Part shown: one piece after another, positions 18,694 through 27,675 of the stretch
How positions within the stretch are numbered: position 1 is the first letter of the stretch
Layout of the letters: every line of letters starts with the position of its first letter
NCBI GenBank assembly: GCA_905479495.1
Contig: CAJQMR010000004.1
Coordinates: forward strand, 1-64,000
Length of the DNA stretch: 64,000 nt
Source: an uncultured Anaerolineae bacterium
Lineage (GTDB): Bacteria; Chloroflexota; Anaerolineae; Promineifilales; Promineifilaceae
Reading direction: 5' to 3'
Position numbers and translations under genes: made by a program
Notes under the pieces: model-generated
Database searches by the model: none
Told to the model about the DNA's origin: nothing
The model's input: only the letters and a program-made list of their open reading frames with translations

Positions 18694-19686
18694 ATGTCTA
18701 CATTTCAACTCACCTCGTTCACACCCAGCAAATGGCTGCCCAGCGGCCACATGCAAACGATGTTTGGTCGCATGATGCGGCACAAGTCTGGTATTATCTT
18801 TCAGCGCCGCCGGATCGACACGCCTGATGGTGACTTTATCGATCTGGATTTCCCTGAGGTGGCCGGCTACCTGCCCCCCAAAGACGCACCGATTGTTTTG
18901 CTGTTGCACGGACTGGAAGGCAACGCCCGGCGCAGCTACGCCTGTGAAACCTATCATCGCCTGGCCCGGCTGGGTATTCGCAGCATCGGGATGAACTATC
19001 GGTCATGCGGCGGCGAACTCAACCGAACGGCACGCTTCTACCACTCTGGGGCTACCGACGATGTGCTCCTGGTGCTGACCAAGCTAATCGAATGGTTCCC
19101 CAACAGCAAGCGTGGCCTCATCGGCTTTTCGTTGGGGGCTAACCTGGCACTAAAGTTTGCCGGGGAACAAGGACGGGGCGGAAGCGATTGGGTGGATACG
19201 GCCGTTGCTGTTTCCCCCCCATTCGACATGGCCAAAAGCGCTGATTTACTCGCACACGGCATTAACCAGCTGTATGTTCACTACTTTTTAAATTCGCTGC
19301 GCCCCAAAATCAAGGCCAAAGCAGCTTTGCTGGAACCGCTGGCCGACGTAGACAAAATGCTGGCCGCCCGCTCCTTCCGCGACTTTGATAACGCAGGCAC
19401 CGCCCCTCTGAACGGCTTCCGCGACGCAGACGACTATTATGAAAAATGCAGCACCGCCCAATTCCTACCGTATATTCAGGTGCCAACGCTGGTGCTGCGC
19501 GCCCTGGATGATCCACTTTTTGCCCCAGATGACGTGCCTTACGATCTCATTGAGGCCAATCCGTACCTCACGGCGGGCATCACCCCACAGGGTGGACACA
19601 TGGGCTTTGTAGAAGGACAGCCTGGCCAGTTCAACTGCTGGGCCGAACAAGAAGCAACCCGCTTTTTAGCAGCCCAGCTTCAATAA
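18694..19686 (+). CDS. YheT-family alpha/beta hydrolase (ABHD1/3 type)
   Basis: The 330-residue protein matches the YheT/ABHD1-3 family: an early Trp-Leu-Pro-Ser-Gly-His-Met-Gln-Thr motif, Leu-Leu-His-Gly-Leu-Glu-Gly, Met-Asn-Tyr-Arg-Ser-Cys-Gly-Gly, the nucleophile in Gly-Phe-Ser-Leu-Gly-Ala-Asn, Asp in Leu-Asp-Asp-Pro, and His in Gly-Gly-His-Met-Gly-Phe. Members act on esters or phospholipids; the substrate here is not known. It is divergent from the 17665-18498 hydrolase. A possible promoter TTGACC-17-GAAAAT (18630-18658) lies upstream. Confidence 0.88.
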   Translation: MSTFQLTSFTPSKWLPSGHMQTMFGRMMRHKSGIIFQRRRIDTPDGDFIDLDFPEVAGYLPPKDAPIVLLLHGLEGNARRSYACETYHRLARLGIRSIGMNYRSCGGELNRTARFYHSGATDDVLLVLTKLIEWFPNSKRGLIGFSLGANLALKFAGEQGRGGSDWVDTAVAVSPPFDMAKSADLLAHGINQLYVHYFLNSLRPKIKAKAALLEPLADVDKMLAARSFRDFDNAGTAPLNGFRDADDYYEKCSTAQFLPYIQVPTLVLRALDDPLFAPDDVPYDLIEANPYLTAGITPQGGHMGFVEGQPGQFNCWAEQEATRFLAAQLQ

Positions 19687-19745
19687 ATCCCCCGCAGGTT
19701 TCTGCCAGAATGTACATCGCTTGTGAAACCTGCGGCAAGTGGTGC

Positions 19746-20222
19746 CTACAAAAGTGCCAGGCTCATCACCAGCTCGTTTCCCTCCACCTCACCCGTGTAT
19801 TCAAAACCTAGCTTTTCATAGAATGGTCCGGGGTTGCCTGACAGGTCTTTCACATGGCTTACCTTTAGCTCAGTGGCGTTGGGGCGCGTTTTTACATATT
19901 CCACCAGATGATCGATGGCCTTACGGCCGTATCCCAAACCCTGAAATTCTTCAGCCACCATCAAGCGCCACAAAAAATAGGCTGGCTCATCTGGATCGTC
20001 ATACAGCATGATAAACCCTACCGGCGTCTCATCAGCGTAAATCCCCCGGAACCACGCCTTTTCTTCATAATGAGCCTGGGCAATGGAGACCGCATTGGGG
20101 GCCACCATGTTTTTTTGCGGCTCAGCTACCTTCATCTTGAGAAACGGCCGTAACGTCTCCTTCGTAATTTCACGCAGAGAAACGGCCGCATCGCGGCCCG
20201 GTTGTTTTGCCTCATCAGTCAT
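19746..20222 (-). CDS. GNAT N-acetyltransferase, diamine/spermidine acetyltransferase-like
   Basis: A 158-residue GCN5-related acetyltransferase that uses acetyl-CoA. Motif A is Glu-Phe-Gln-Gly-Leu-Gly-Tyr-Gly-Arg-Lys-Ala near residue 94; the preceding Tyr-Phe-Leu-Trp-Arg strand and the closing Pro-Phe-Tyr-Glu-Lys-Leu-Gly-Phe are typical of the Blt/PaiA-like polyamine acetyltransferases. AAGGAGG sits 7 nt before the ATG, a strong ribosome site. Substrate is inferred from similarity only. Confidence 0.85.
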   Translation of the reverse strand: MTDEAKQPGRDAAVSLREITKETLRPFLKMKVAEPQKNMVAPNAVSIAQAHYEEKAWFRGIYADETPVGFIMLYDDPDEPAYFLWRLMVAEEFQGLGYGRKAIDHLVEYVKTRPNATELKVSHVKDLSGNPGPFYEKLGFEYTGEVEGNELVMSLALL

Positions 20223-20312
20223 AAGATCCTCCTTTAAAAAGGGCAGCGGCCACTGTTAAAACCTGGCCACCATTAACTGTTATTTTACTGCTAAGAGATA
20301 TGCTTTCTGTTA

Positions 20313-20321
20313 TGCTATAAT
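20313..20321 (+). promoter_or_regulatory. Extended -10 promoter (TGCTATAAT) upstream of the kinase-like gene
   Basis: TATAAT at 20316-20321 is preceded by TGC, an extended -10. No good -35 is seen. About 20 nt downstream an AAAGGAG without a nearby long frame could serve an 11-codon leader starting TTG (20350), and a partial inverted repeat (CTTGTCAG/CTGACAGG) lies before the gene. Leader regulation is speculation. Confidence 0.45.
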
Positions 20322-20420
20322 TTACACCTTACATAAAAATAAAGGAGACTTGTCAGGTTTGTTTTATTTGACCAATATATGCTAAAGAAAATCTGACAGG
20401 TCTATTAAACTTCAATATCC

Positions 20421-22877
20421 ATGACGTTGTTACCACAAATCATTGAGCTGTTAACGGAATCACCTGGCAACATTGTGTACCATCTGGTCACGCTGTTTGC
20501 CCTACAAGCCGTGCTGGGTGTTTCCCTAAGCCAATGGCGGCGCAACCGGGCAGATAAAACGGCCGTGCGCACCGCTTTAGCCGCTGCGTTTCTGGTTGCT
20601 GGCCGGCTGATCATCATGATTGCCAGCCTGATCATCGTCAACAACGCCGTTTCGTCCCTGGCCGTTTTGCCCCCGCTGGAACAAGCGGTGAACACGGTAA
20701 CGGCCGTTTTCCTGCTGTGGGCCTTCATTCCATCACCCAAAAACATGCCGCGCCTGGGCCATATTTTACTCCTCTTTGCCCTGCTCACCATCACCATCAT
20801 GACCCTCTCCTTTGCCCAGGTGTGGGCCGCTCAGGTAGCCGATGCCCCGGTACCCTCCCAGCTTCCCTACAATGGCACCACCCAGGCCACCGTTTGGGGA
20901 TTGGTCCAGATTGTGCTGCTGGCTGTTGGCTTGGTGCTAACGTTGGTGAACGGCCGTTTGCGCCCCACCCTCCGTCCTATCATTCTAAGCCTGCTGCTGC
21001 TGGCCCATCTGGCTCACTTTTGGAACTATCCCGAACTCATTCCCTCTGGGACGGATATTCCTTATTGGATTCGCCTGGGTTACCTGGCAGCACTGCCGCT
21101 CTGGGCGATCATGGCTTACCAGGAATCGCTGGCACCGCTGGTGGCCTTACAGCTTTCTACCTTGCCCGCCCACCAGCAGCTCAACCGCTCACTGGCATTG
21201 GCCGCCACCGTCATTGATCCAGACAGCACGCGGGGACGGCTGCAAGCCGCTGCCGAGATGGCCGCGCGGCTCACCGATGCCGCTTTTGTGGGCATTGGTC
21301 TGCTGCCGGAGGAAGCGCCAGACACCATCCGGCTTGTTAGCAATTTGCCGCAGCCGCAGACCAATTCACCGCGCACCTGGCAGCTCCATCTGGCAGATTG
21401 GGAACCGTTCCAAAAGCTAATCAACATAGGCCACGGTGCCCATTTACCATTGACCGGTTCCAGGGCACGGCAAGTCTATGCCTTGTACGAGGCGCTAGGC
21501 ATCGGGCCATTGGGTGGGCTACTGCTGGAGCCGCTGCAAAACGAAGATATTGTGTTTGGCCTGTTGGTATTAGCCCTGCCAGACGGCCGTATCCAATGGT
21601 CGCCTGCCCAAAGAGCCATTCTGCCGGGTCTGGCCCAATTTGTGGCCCAGGCAGTGAGCAACAGCCAGACACCGCCGCCACCAGAAGAAAAAACGGCCGT
21701 GCCCATCCCGCTTCCGCCTGAACCAGATGCCGCGGTCAGCGGCCGACTTATTGCCCTGGAAGAAGAGCGAGAGCGCCTGGTACAAAACCTGGAAACCGCC
21801 AACAACCGCCTGCTGCAAGCCGAGACCCGCGCCGCTACGGCCACCAAACGGGCCCAGGATTTAGCCGCTGCTCTGGAAGAGATGGAAACGTTGAGTCGGG
21901 ATGAAAAGATTAGCACGCTGGAAGAGGAGATCGCCACGCTGCGTGAATCGCTCATCGAAGCGGAAGAAGCGATGGCCCTGGCCTCCGCTGGCGAGGGCGG
22001 CTTAAGCACAGAATGGGTCATGATGACCATCACCCGCTACTCCGGCCAGCTGGAAGAAGCTCAATCCCGCATTACCAAGCTGGAAGCTGAACTGGCCAAG
22101 CGGGATCGAGGCACATCGGATGAAGTATTGGTCTCACTCATTCAAGAACTCCGCACGCCGATGACCTCGATTGGTGGTTTTACCGATTTGCTGCTGGGCG
22201 AGACGTTGGGCATTTTGGGCGTGAAGCAGCGCGACTTTTTGCAACGCGTGCAGGCCAACACGGAACGCATGGGCAGCCTGCTCGAGCAAATTTTGCAACT
22301 GACGGTGGTTCAGGATCCACAAGCCGCCCCTGAAGATGAATTGGTGAATGTGCGCGAAGTCCTGGAAACGGCCGTTAACGGCGTTGTCAACCATCTGCGC
22401 GATAAAAACCTCCAGCTCGATCTGGACATTGACCAAGATTTACCCGCCCTGCCCGTCAACCGCAGCGCCTTACACCAGATTTTTAGCAATTTACTTAGCA
22501 ACGCCTGTTTAGCTTCTGGTAAAAACGGCCGTGTTGTCACCACCGCCCATGCCCAAAGCATTCTTGACGGCAACAATGAAACTGGTGAGCCGATTCGCTT
22601 CCTCCAAATCAATGTTAGCGACAGCGGCAGCGGCATTCGGCAGGAAGATTTACCACGCGTGTTTACGGCCCATTATGAAGCGGAACGGCCGTTAATTGCT
22701 GGCTTAGGTGATACAGGTGCCGGACTCTCTATGGCCTACGATTTGACAAACGCCAACGGCGGACGCCTATGGGCTGAGAGCGAACCAGGCAGCGGCAGCA
22801 CCTTCTCCTTGCTGTTCCCTATCGCCATGGAGCAGCCAACCGTTCCTGATCGATCCAACAACGGCAGCAGCTCATGA
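20421..22877 (+). CDS. Membrane histidine-kinase-like protein lacking the phosphoacceptor His
   Basis: An 818-residue protein: about seven hydrophobic segments in residues 1-230, a GAF-like region about 255-420, a long coiled coil about 440-565, a HisKA-like helix pair and a HATPase_c domain (N box Asn-Leu-Leu-Ser-Asn-Ala, G1 Asp-Ser-Gly-Ser-Gly-Ile, G2 Gly-Asp-Thr-Gly-Ala-Gly-Leu). The H box reads Leu-Ile-Gln-Glu-Leu-Arg-Thr-Pro, with Gln575 (CAA, 22143-22145) where the phosphorylated His should be. It therefore may not autophosphorylate in the usual way. No response regulator is adjacent. The following LysM gene overlaps it by 4 nt. The ATG at 20421 lacks a clear ribosome site. Confidence 0.85.
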   Translation: MTLLPQIIELLTESPGNIVYHLVTLFALQAVLGVSLSQWRRNRADKTAVRTALAAAFLVAGRLIIMIASLIIVNNAVSSLAVLPPLEQAVNTVTAVFLLWAFIPSPKNMPRLGHILLLFALLTITIMTLSFAQVWAAQVADAPVPSQLPYNGTTQATVWGLVQIVLLAVGLVLTLVNGRLRPTLRPIILSLLLLAHLAHFWNYPELIPSGTDIPYWIRLGYLAALPLWAIMAYQESLAPLVALQLSTLPAHQQLNRSLALAATVIDPDSTRGRLQAAAEMAARLTDAAFVGIGLLPEEAPDTIRLVSNLPQPQTNSPRTWQLHLADWEPFQKLINIGHGAHLPLTGSRARQVYALYEALGIGPLGGLLLEPLQNEDIVFGLLVLALPDGRIQWSPAQRAILPGLAQFVAQAVSNSQTPPPPEEKTAVPIPLPPEPDAAVSGRLIALEEERERLVQNLETANNRLLQAETRAATATKRAQDLAAALEEMETLSRDEKISTLEEEIATLRESLIEAEEAMALASAGEGGLSTEWVMMTITRYSGQLEEAQSRITKLEAELAKRDRGTSDEVLVSLIQELRTPMTSIGGFTDLLLGETLGILGVKQRDFLQRVQANTERMGSLLEQILQLTVVQDPQAAPEDELVNVREVLETAVNGVVNHLRDKNLQLDLDIDQDLPALPVNRSALHQIFSNLLSNACLASGKNGRVVTTAHAQSILDGNNETGEPIRFLQINVSDSGSGIRQEDLPRVFTAHYEAERPLIAGLGDTGAGLSMAYDLTNANGGRLWAESEPGSGSTFSLLFPIAMEQPTVPDRSNNGSSS

Positions 22878-23971
22878 ACCAGGAAACAGTCGCTTCAGAA
22901 AGCTGGCGAATCCACATGCTGATGGCTGCTGGCGTGTTGTTTACCCTGGTGTTGGCACTGCTGCTGGCCCAGCTAGACAGTTTGCAGCGCCAAATTTTGC
23001 CTTCACCGGTAGCCCAGGCCATCTCCAACTTAAATGCCACGCCCACCAACACGCCGCTGCCCGCCATTCCCCTGTCCACCGGCACGCCCCCTCCGCCTGC
23101 CAGCAGCACGCCGACAAATGGTAGTACGGATACGGCCGTTGCCATGGTGCCTGATTGCAATGCCGCCCCGCCCAACTGGACGCTGACTACCCTTTCGCCA
23201 GGGGATACCCTGCTTACCCTTTCCCTGCGCTATAACATCTCTGAAGAAAAAATTCGGCTGGCCAACTGCCTGGCACCTGGCAACCTGGTCAATACCATGG
23301 CATTGTATCTGCCCGGTGCGGCAGCGACCCCCGTACCGGTCGTCGCCTGTGGTCCGCCAACGGATTGGGACCTGTACACGGTTCGTTTGGGAGATACTGT
23401 ATTCAGGCTTTCCTTACGTTTTGGCACGACCATTAGCGCCATTTTAAACGCCAACTGTATGAGCTCAACCAACATCCAGGCTGGACAGCGCATCTATCTG
23501 CCACGGCGTGTAGTGCTGCCGCCAACGCCATTCCCCACAGCCACAACAACAGCAACCACTACCGGCACGGCAACAGCCACAACGACGGCTACAGCCACAG
23601 GAACCAACACGCCAACCAGCACCGTACCGCCGCTGCCTACTGGTTCGGCAACGGCCACCAGTACCGCCACGGCAACAGCCAGCGGCACGCCAACCAGCAC
23701 GGCAACAGCCAGTGTAACGCCCACAGCTAGCACCACACCCACGGCCAGCGTCACGGCTACTGTGACCAACACGCCAAGCGCCAGCCCGACAGCATCGCCC
23801 ACGGCCAGCGGCACACCATCGAGCACACCTACACCATCACCCACCAGCTCAGCCACGCCCACGGCTTCGGCAACACCATCGCCCACCCTTTCGCCGACGC
23901 CCAGCAATACGCCAACCGCTACCGCCACGCCAACGGCCACCGCGACTGCAACGGAAACGGCCGTACCCTAA
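22874..23971 (+). CDS. Membrane-anchored LysM protein with Thr/Pro-rich tail
   Basis: The 365-residue protein has an N-terminal membrane anchor or signal (residues 17-36), a Pro-rich linker, two LysM-like repeats (about residues 96-145 and 165-215, each with Leu-x-x-Gly-Asp-Thr and an Asn-Cys element), and a 150-residue Thr/Ala/Pro/Ser-rich tail of short repeats. LysM domains bind peptidoglycan or chitin-type glycans; the tail looks like a mucin-like extracellular stalk. The paired Cys residues in the LysM units may form disulfides. Its ATG overlaps the stop of the upstream kinase-like gene (ATGA), so the two are co-translated. Confidence 0.85.
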   Translation: MNQETVASESWRIHMLMAAGVLFTLVLALLLAQLDSLQRQILPSPVAQAISNLNATPTNTPLPAIPLSTGTPPPPASSTPTNGSTDTAVAMVPDCNAAPPNWTLTTLSPGDTLLTLSLRYNISEEKIRLANCLAPGNLVNTMALYLPGAAATPVPVVACGPPTDWDLYTVRLGDTVFRLSLRFGTTISAILNANCMSSTNIQAGQRIYLPRRVVLPPTPFPTATTTATTTGTATATTTATATGTNTPTSTVPPLPTGSATATSTATATASGTPTSTATASVTPTASTTPTASVTATVTNTPSASPTASPTASGTPSSTPTPSPTSSATPTASATPSPTLSPTPSNTPTATATPTATATATETAVP

Positions 23972-24012
23972 TAAACGACTCTGTTTCACTCATTTCGCAG
24001 GAGTTCTGATTG

Positions 24013-26772
24013 ATGTCCCAACACCAACGGCCCACCAGCCTACCGGACCAAATCAGCCAACACTTTGATTTAGAAGAGCTGCGCACCCTTTGCTACGATC
24101 TGACCATCGACTATGAAAACGTGCGTGGTGAGACGAAGGAAGCCAAAGCGCTGGCGCTCGTGGCATATTGTGCGCGACAGGGTAAGCTAGAACAGCTTCT
24201 GGCAACCTGCAAAGAAAAACGGCCGTTCCTCACCTGGACCCTCGAACAATTTACTGACCCCACCGATCCCATCAGCCACCAATATCGCCAACACCTGATT
24301 GCCCGCTACCAATATCTGGATTTTCGGGGCATGGGGCAAGTGAACCAGCAGCCCATTCGTCTTCCGCTGGAAGCTGTGTATCTGCCGCTGAACGGCCGTA
24401 TCAACCGCACCCCCCTTTCCGCCAACCAGACAAACCCAACCCAACCACCCCCCATCCAGCCACTGCTTACTCTGCTACAAAACAATAACGGCCTCATTGT
24501 GCTGGGTGCCCCCGGCGCAGGCAAAACCACCTGGCTAAAATATTTGGCCTTGCAGCTGGCCCAAGGCCACGGCGAAACGCTCGGTTTGGGTGACCGGCTG
24601 CCGCTGGTGCTTTCACTCTCCGCCTACGCCACCGCCCTGGCCGCAAAAGATGTCTCCCTTTCTCACTTTTTGGCCGACTTCTACCAAAATCTCGGCTTCA
24701 CTTTGCCCATCGACAGCCTGGTCCAGGCCACGTTAGCTCAAGGCCAGGCGCTGCTGCTGCTGGATGGTTTGGACGAAGTGGCTGATCCAGATTTACGCCA
24801 CTTGCTCAGCAGCCGACTGATTGACTTCTTCACCATTCAACAACAATTGGGCAATAAATTTGTGATCACCAGCCGCCCGGCCGGGTATGAAGCGGTGCGG
24901 CTGCTGGCCGATGGCCTGCTGGAATGCACCGTGACGCCACTGGACGCCGGGCAGATTGAGCAGTTTGTGCAGCAGTGGACGGCCGCTTTTGCCCAACAAT
25001 CTGCGGAACAAGATGCGAGGGAAACGGCCGTTGTCCACAAAGACAACCTCCTTACCCTGTTGGCAGAAAACAAGGCGGTGCAGGAACTGGCCTCCATTCC
25101 TCTGCTGCTTACCATCTTGCTGCTGATTCAGCGTCAGGGCATGCTGCTGCCCCAACGCCGCGTTGCCCTGTACGATTTGTACCTGCGCACCCTGCTGCAC
25201 CATTGGCAAATTGCCCGCAGCCTGGATCGGCCGACTGGCAGCCAGTTCAGCGTTGAGGCCACGCTGCAAATTTTGGCCCCGCTGGCCCTGTGGATGCACG
25301 AAACCAGCCCACAGCGCAGTCTGATCAAAACAGGCGTGCTCAAACGGCAGCTCATCACCCAATTGGCTGCCGCCGGGCAAGCATCTCCAGAGCAAACGGC
25401 CGACTCATTCCTGCAAGAGCTGCAAACAGTTACCGGCCTGCTGGTCACCACCGGGCCAAACTCCGTCGGCTTTTTGCACCTGACGTTTCAGGAATACACG
25501 GCTGCGCTGGCCCTGGTCCGATTGGGGGATGCCAGCCTGGAACCCTTGCAAGTGGCACTGCAAGCCAAGCTCAGCCAACCTGGTTGGCATGAGGTGATTT
25601 TGCTCACGCTGGGCATTCTGGCCCTGGTGGAATACCGTCCCGAGGTGGCCCAGGCACTGATGCAACACCTGTTAGACGATGCCGAGCCAGGCGAAAATGC
25701 CGAGACGCTATTGCTCTTGGGAGAAGCAGCCATCATGATTGGGCCAGAAATGTTGAGCCTGGGATTGAAAACGGCCGTTCCTCAAGCCCTCAGCCAAACG
25801 GCCACCAGTGCGGCGCTGCCAGCCAGCCAGCGCGTGCAGGCAGGCGCACTGCTCGGCCAGCTGGGCGACCCACGTCCGGCTGTCACTTCTTTGGACGGAA
25901 TGCAATTTTGCTACGTGCCAGGCGGACCATTCTGGCTGGGGCGCACGGACCAGGCCACGTTGTACGAGGGGTTGATGGAGCCGTTCTGGCTGAGTCTTTA
26001 CCCCGTGACCCAGGCGCAGTTTGCCCAGTTTGTGCAGGCCGGTGGCTATGTGCTGCCGGAATTTTGGCCAGAAGCCGCCGCTGTGGCCCGTTGGCGGCCT
26101 GGCGAGGTGCAGGATTGGGCACAGCGCGGCTGGCGCTCGGGGCCGTTTGGGTACGGCCGTCCCTTCAATCTACCTAATCATCCCGTAGTAGGCATCACCT
26201 GGTACGAGGCGCTGGCCTTCACCCGCTGGCTGACGCAGCGTTGGCAGCAGCAGCGGCTTTTGCTCGATGGCTGGCAGGTTCAGCTGCCCACAGAAGTAGC
26301 CTGGGAAAAAGCAGCGCGAGGCGGGCTGCAAATTCCGCAGCAGCCGATCATCTTGCCCATTGCCAACGCCATGCGGGATCCGCTGCCAACGTTGGCCCTT
26401 ACAGATAACCCGGCACCGCAACGGCCGTATCCCGGCCAGACCAGCCTGACGCCGCAAAACGCCAATGTGAACGATACGGCCGTGGCCACCAGCAATGCCG
26501 TCGGCTGCTTCCCGCAGGCGTCGCCAGTGGGCTGCCAGGAAATGTGTGGCAATGTGTGGGAATGGACGAGCAGTCGTTTTCGGCCGTATCCGTATGAGGC
26601 AGAAGACGGCCGTGAGGCACTGGACGTAAAGCTGTACGATGAAATGGTTTTGCGCGGTGGTGCCTACTGGAGCGACACACGGGCAGCCAACAGCTCCTTC
26701 CGCGCCCGCCGCAGCCCCAACGACCAGAACAGCAGCTACGGCTTCCGCCTCATGCTGGCCAGAAAAGGTTAA
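24013..26772 (+). CDS. NACHT NTPase with C-terminal SUMF1/FGE-like domain
   Basis: The 919-residue protein has three parts. Residues 8-75 form a small helical domain (Asp-Leu-Glu-Glu-Leu-Arg-Thr-Leu-Cys-Tyr-Asp-Leu, Gly-Glu-Thr-Lys-Glu-Ala-Lys-Ala) like the effector-associated domains of bacterial conflict proteins. Residues about 150-600 are a NACHT NTPase: Walker A Gly-Ala-Pro-Gly-Ala-Gly-Lys-Thr-Thr, Walker B Leu-Leu-Leu-Leu-Asp-Gly-Leu-Asp-Glu, then a helical region. Residues about 630-918 are a formylglycine-generating-enzyme-like (SUMF1) domain ending in Gly-Phe-Arg-Leu-Met. The NLR-like layout suggests sensing with an NTP switch. AGGAG precedes the ATG by 9 nt. It follows the LysM gene by 41 nt. 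Target and effector output are unknown. Confidence 0.88.
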   Translation: MSQHQRPTSLPDQISQHFDLEELRTLCYDLTIDYENVRGETKEAKALALVAYCARQGKLEQLLATCKEKRPFLTWTLEQFTDPTDPISHQYRQHLIARYQYLDFRGMGQVNQQPIRLPLEAVYLPLNGRINRTPLSANQTNPTQPPPIQPLLTLLQNNNGLIVLGAPGAGKTTWLKYLALQLAQGHGETLGLGDRLPLVLSLSAYATALAAKDVSLSHFLADFYQNLGFTLPIDSLVQATLAQGQALLLLDGLDEVADPDLRHLLSSRLIDFFTIQQQLGNKFVITSRPAGYEAVRLLADGLLECTVTPLDAGQIEQFVQQWTAAFAQQSAEQDARETAVVHKDNLLTLLAENKAVQELASIPLLLTILLLIQRQGMLLPQRRVALYDLYLRTLLHHWQIARSLDRPTGSQFSVEATLQILAPLALWMHETSPQRSLIKTGVLKRQLITQLAAAGQASPEQTADSFLQELQTVTGLLVTTGPNSVGFLHLTFQEYTAALALVRLGDASLEPLQVALQAKLSQPGWHEVILLTLGILALVEYRPEVAQALMQHLLDDAEPGENAETLLLLGEAAIMIGPEMLSLGLKTAVPQALSQTATSAALPASQRVQAGALLGQLGDPRPAVTSLDGMQFCYVPGGPFWLGRTDQATLYEGLMEPFWLSLYPVTQAQFAQFVQAGGYVLPEFWPEAAAVARWRPGEVQDWAQRGWRSGPFGYGRPFNLPNHPVVGITWYEALAFTRWLTQRWQQQRLLLDGWQVQLPTEVAWEKAARGGLQIPQQPIILPIANAMRDPLPTLALTDNPAPQRPYPGQTSLTPQNANVNDTAVATSNAVGCFPQASPVGCQEMCGNVWEWTSSRFRPYPYEAEDGREALDVKLYDEMVLRGGAYWSDTRAANSSFRARRSPNDQNSSYGFRLMLARKG

Positions 26773-27480
26773 CGCAAAGGCGCAGAGCCGCAGAGGAAGC
26801 ACATAGGCCACACTTGTTATTCTGAGTGAAACGAAGAATCCCTCTAAACCTCGGTCGTTGCGATCCTTGCCCGCGTGAAAAGTATTCTCCGGTTCATGGT
26901 TTTAGGGATGCTTCGGAGGACCTCAGCATGACAAGTTTAGAGGCAACTTGCTTTACAAAGTATTCAGTTATGATAGAAAGATGATTGTGGCTCTCGCTAG
27001 AAGTGGGGTGTGTGATAACTTCTAGCCGTTCCCCCGCATCCTGGCGATGACGGAGACTACTAGAGGTTGATCACACGTTCACGACGGCAAAAGCCGCGGC
27101 TCTCTCGTTGATCAATCTGCGTACCCAATGGGTGCCAGGGTGTTTTTCGCACTGATTCGTTCACGACGAACCTCCTTTTAGAATTAGTTTTTTGAGACAT
27201 TTTTGTTTCCTTTGGGGATAGTTTGAACTGTCCCCTTCAAATTATTTTACAAATACGCCATCACCGACTGTTTATGGTGGCGCGTATTAAGTTTAACGAA
27301 TTCCGTGACATTTTTGTGTCATTCAGGTTTCAATTTTAGGTGAAGATTTTGTGAAGAACCTGACACCTGCATGATAGGTTCGCCACGGCTGCGTTTAATT
27401 AAAACGGCCGTATTTTGTACACCTCCCCCAATTTCAGATACACTTTCAGGCGGTAAATATTAAAGGTAAACGAGTCGTTT
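26773..27480. other. 707-bp gene-free stretch with dispersed repeats
   Basis: No plausible gene is seen. It starts with CGCAAAGGCGCAGAGCCGCA, a repeat-like tract. A 30-bp block beginning AGGGATGCTTCGGAGGACCT (26904-26933) recurs exactly at 54924-54953. An imperfect inverted repeat GTGTGATAAC/GTTGATCACAC spans about 27008-27075, and an imperfect hairpin TACGCCATCACC/GGTGGCGCGTA lies near 27254-27288. The promoter of the 27481 gene should lie at the end, but I cannot pick it with confidence. Confidence 0.6.
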
Positions 27481-27675
27481 ATGACAAAAAGACAGTTAGG
27501 TTTGACATTTATTGTCCTGGGCAGCCTGGGAATTGTGGGGCTGTTCGGCATTGATTTGCTCGGCGCAGGCCAGTTTAATGGTATCGGGCCAACGCAGCGC
27601 TTGGGGCTGCTGGCGGCGGGCGCAGTTATTCTGGTCGGGCTAACGTTGCTGCCGCTGGGAGACAAACCAGCATGA
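27481..27675 (+). CDS. Small membrane protein, 64 residues
   Basis: The short product has two hydrophobic segments (about residues 7-27 and 42-58) separated by a Gly/Asn-containing turn. Its stop overlaps the start of the following glycosyltransferase gene (ATGA), which supports it as a real, co-translated gene. It may be an accessory subunit of that membrane enzyme. I do not recognise a family. Confidence 0.65.
   Translation: MTKRQLGLTFIVLGSLGIVGLFGIDLLGAGQFNGIGPTQRLGLLAAGAVILVGLTLLPLGDKPA

Noticed and set aside
23494-23940. Long minus-strand frame rich in Val/Gly opposite the LysM protein tail
   Set aside because: It is the complement of the Thr/Pro/Ala repeat tail; the low-complexity codons keep the reverse frame open. 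No ribosome site.
26280-26772. Possible diversity-generating retroelement target in the SUMF1-like domain
   Set aside because: No reverse transcriptase, template repeat or accessory gene is nearby. The fold alone is not evidence.
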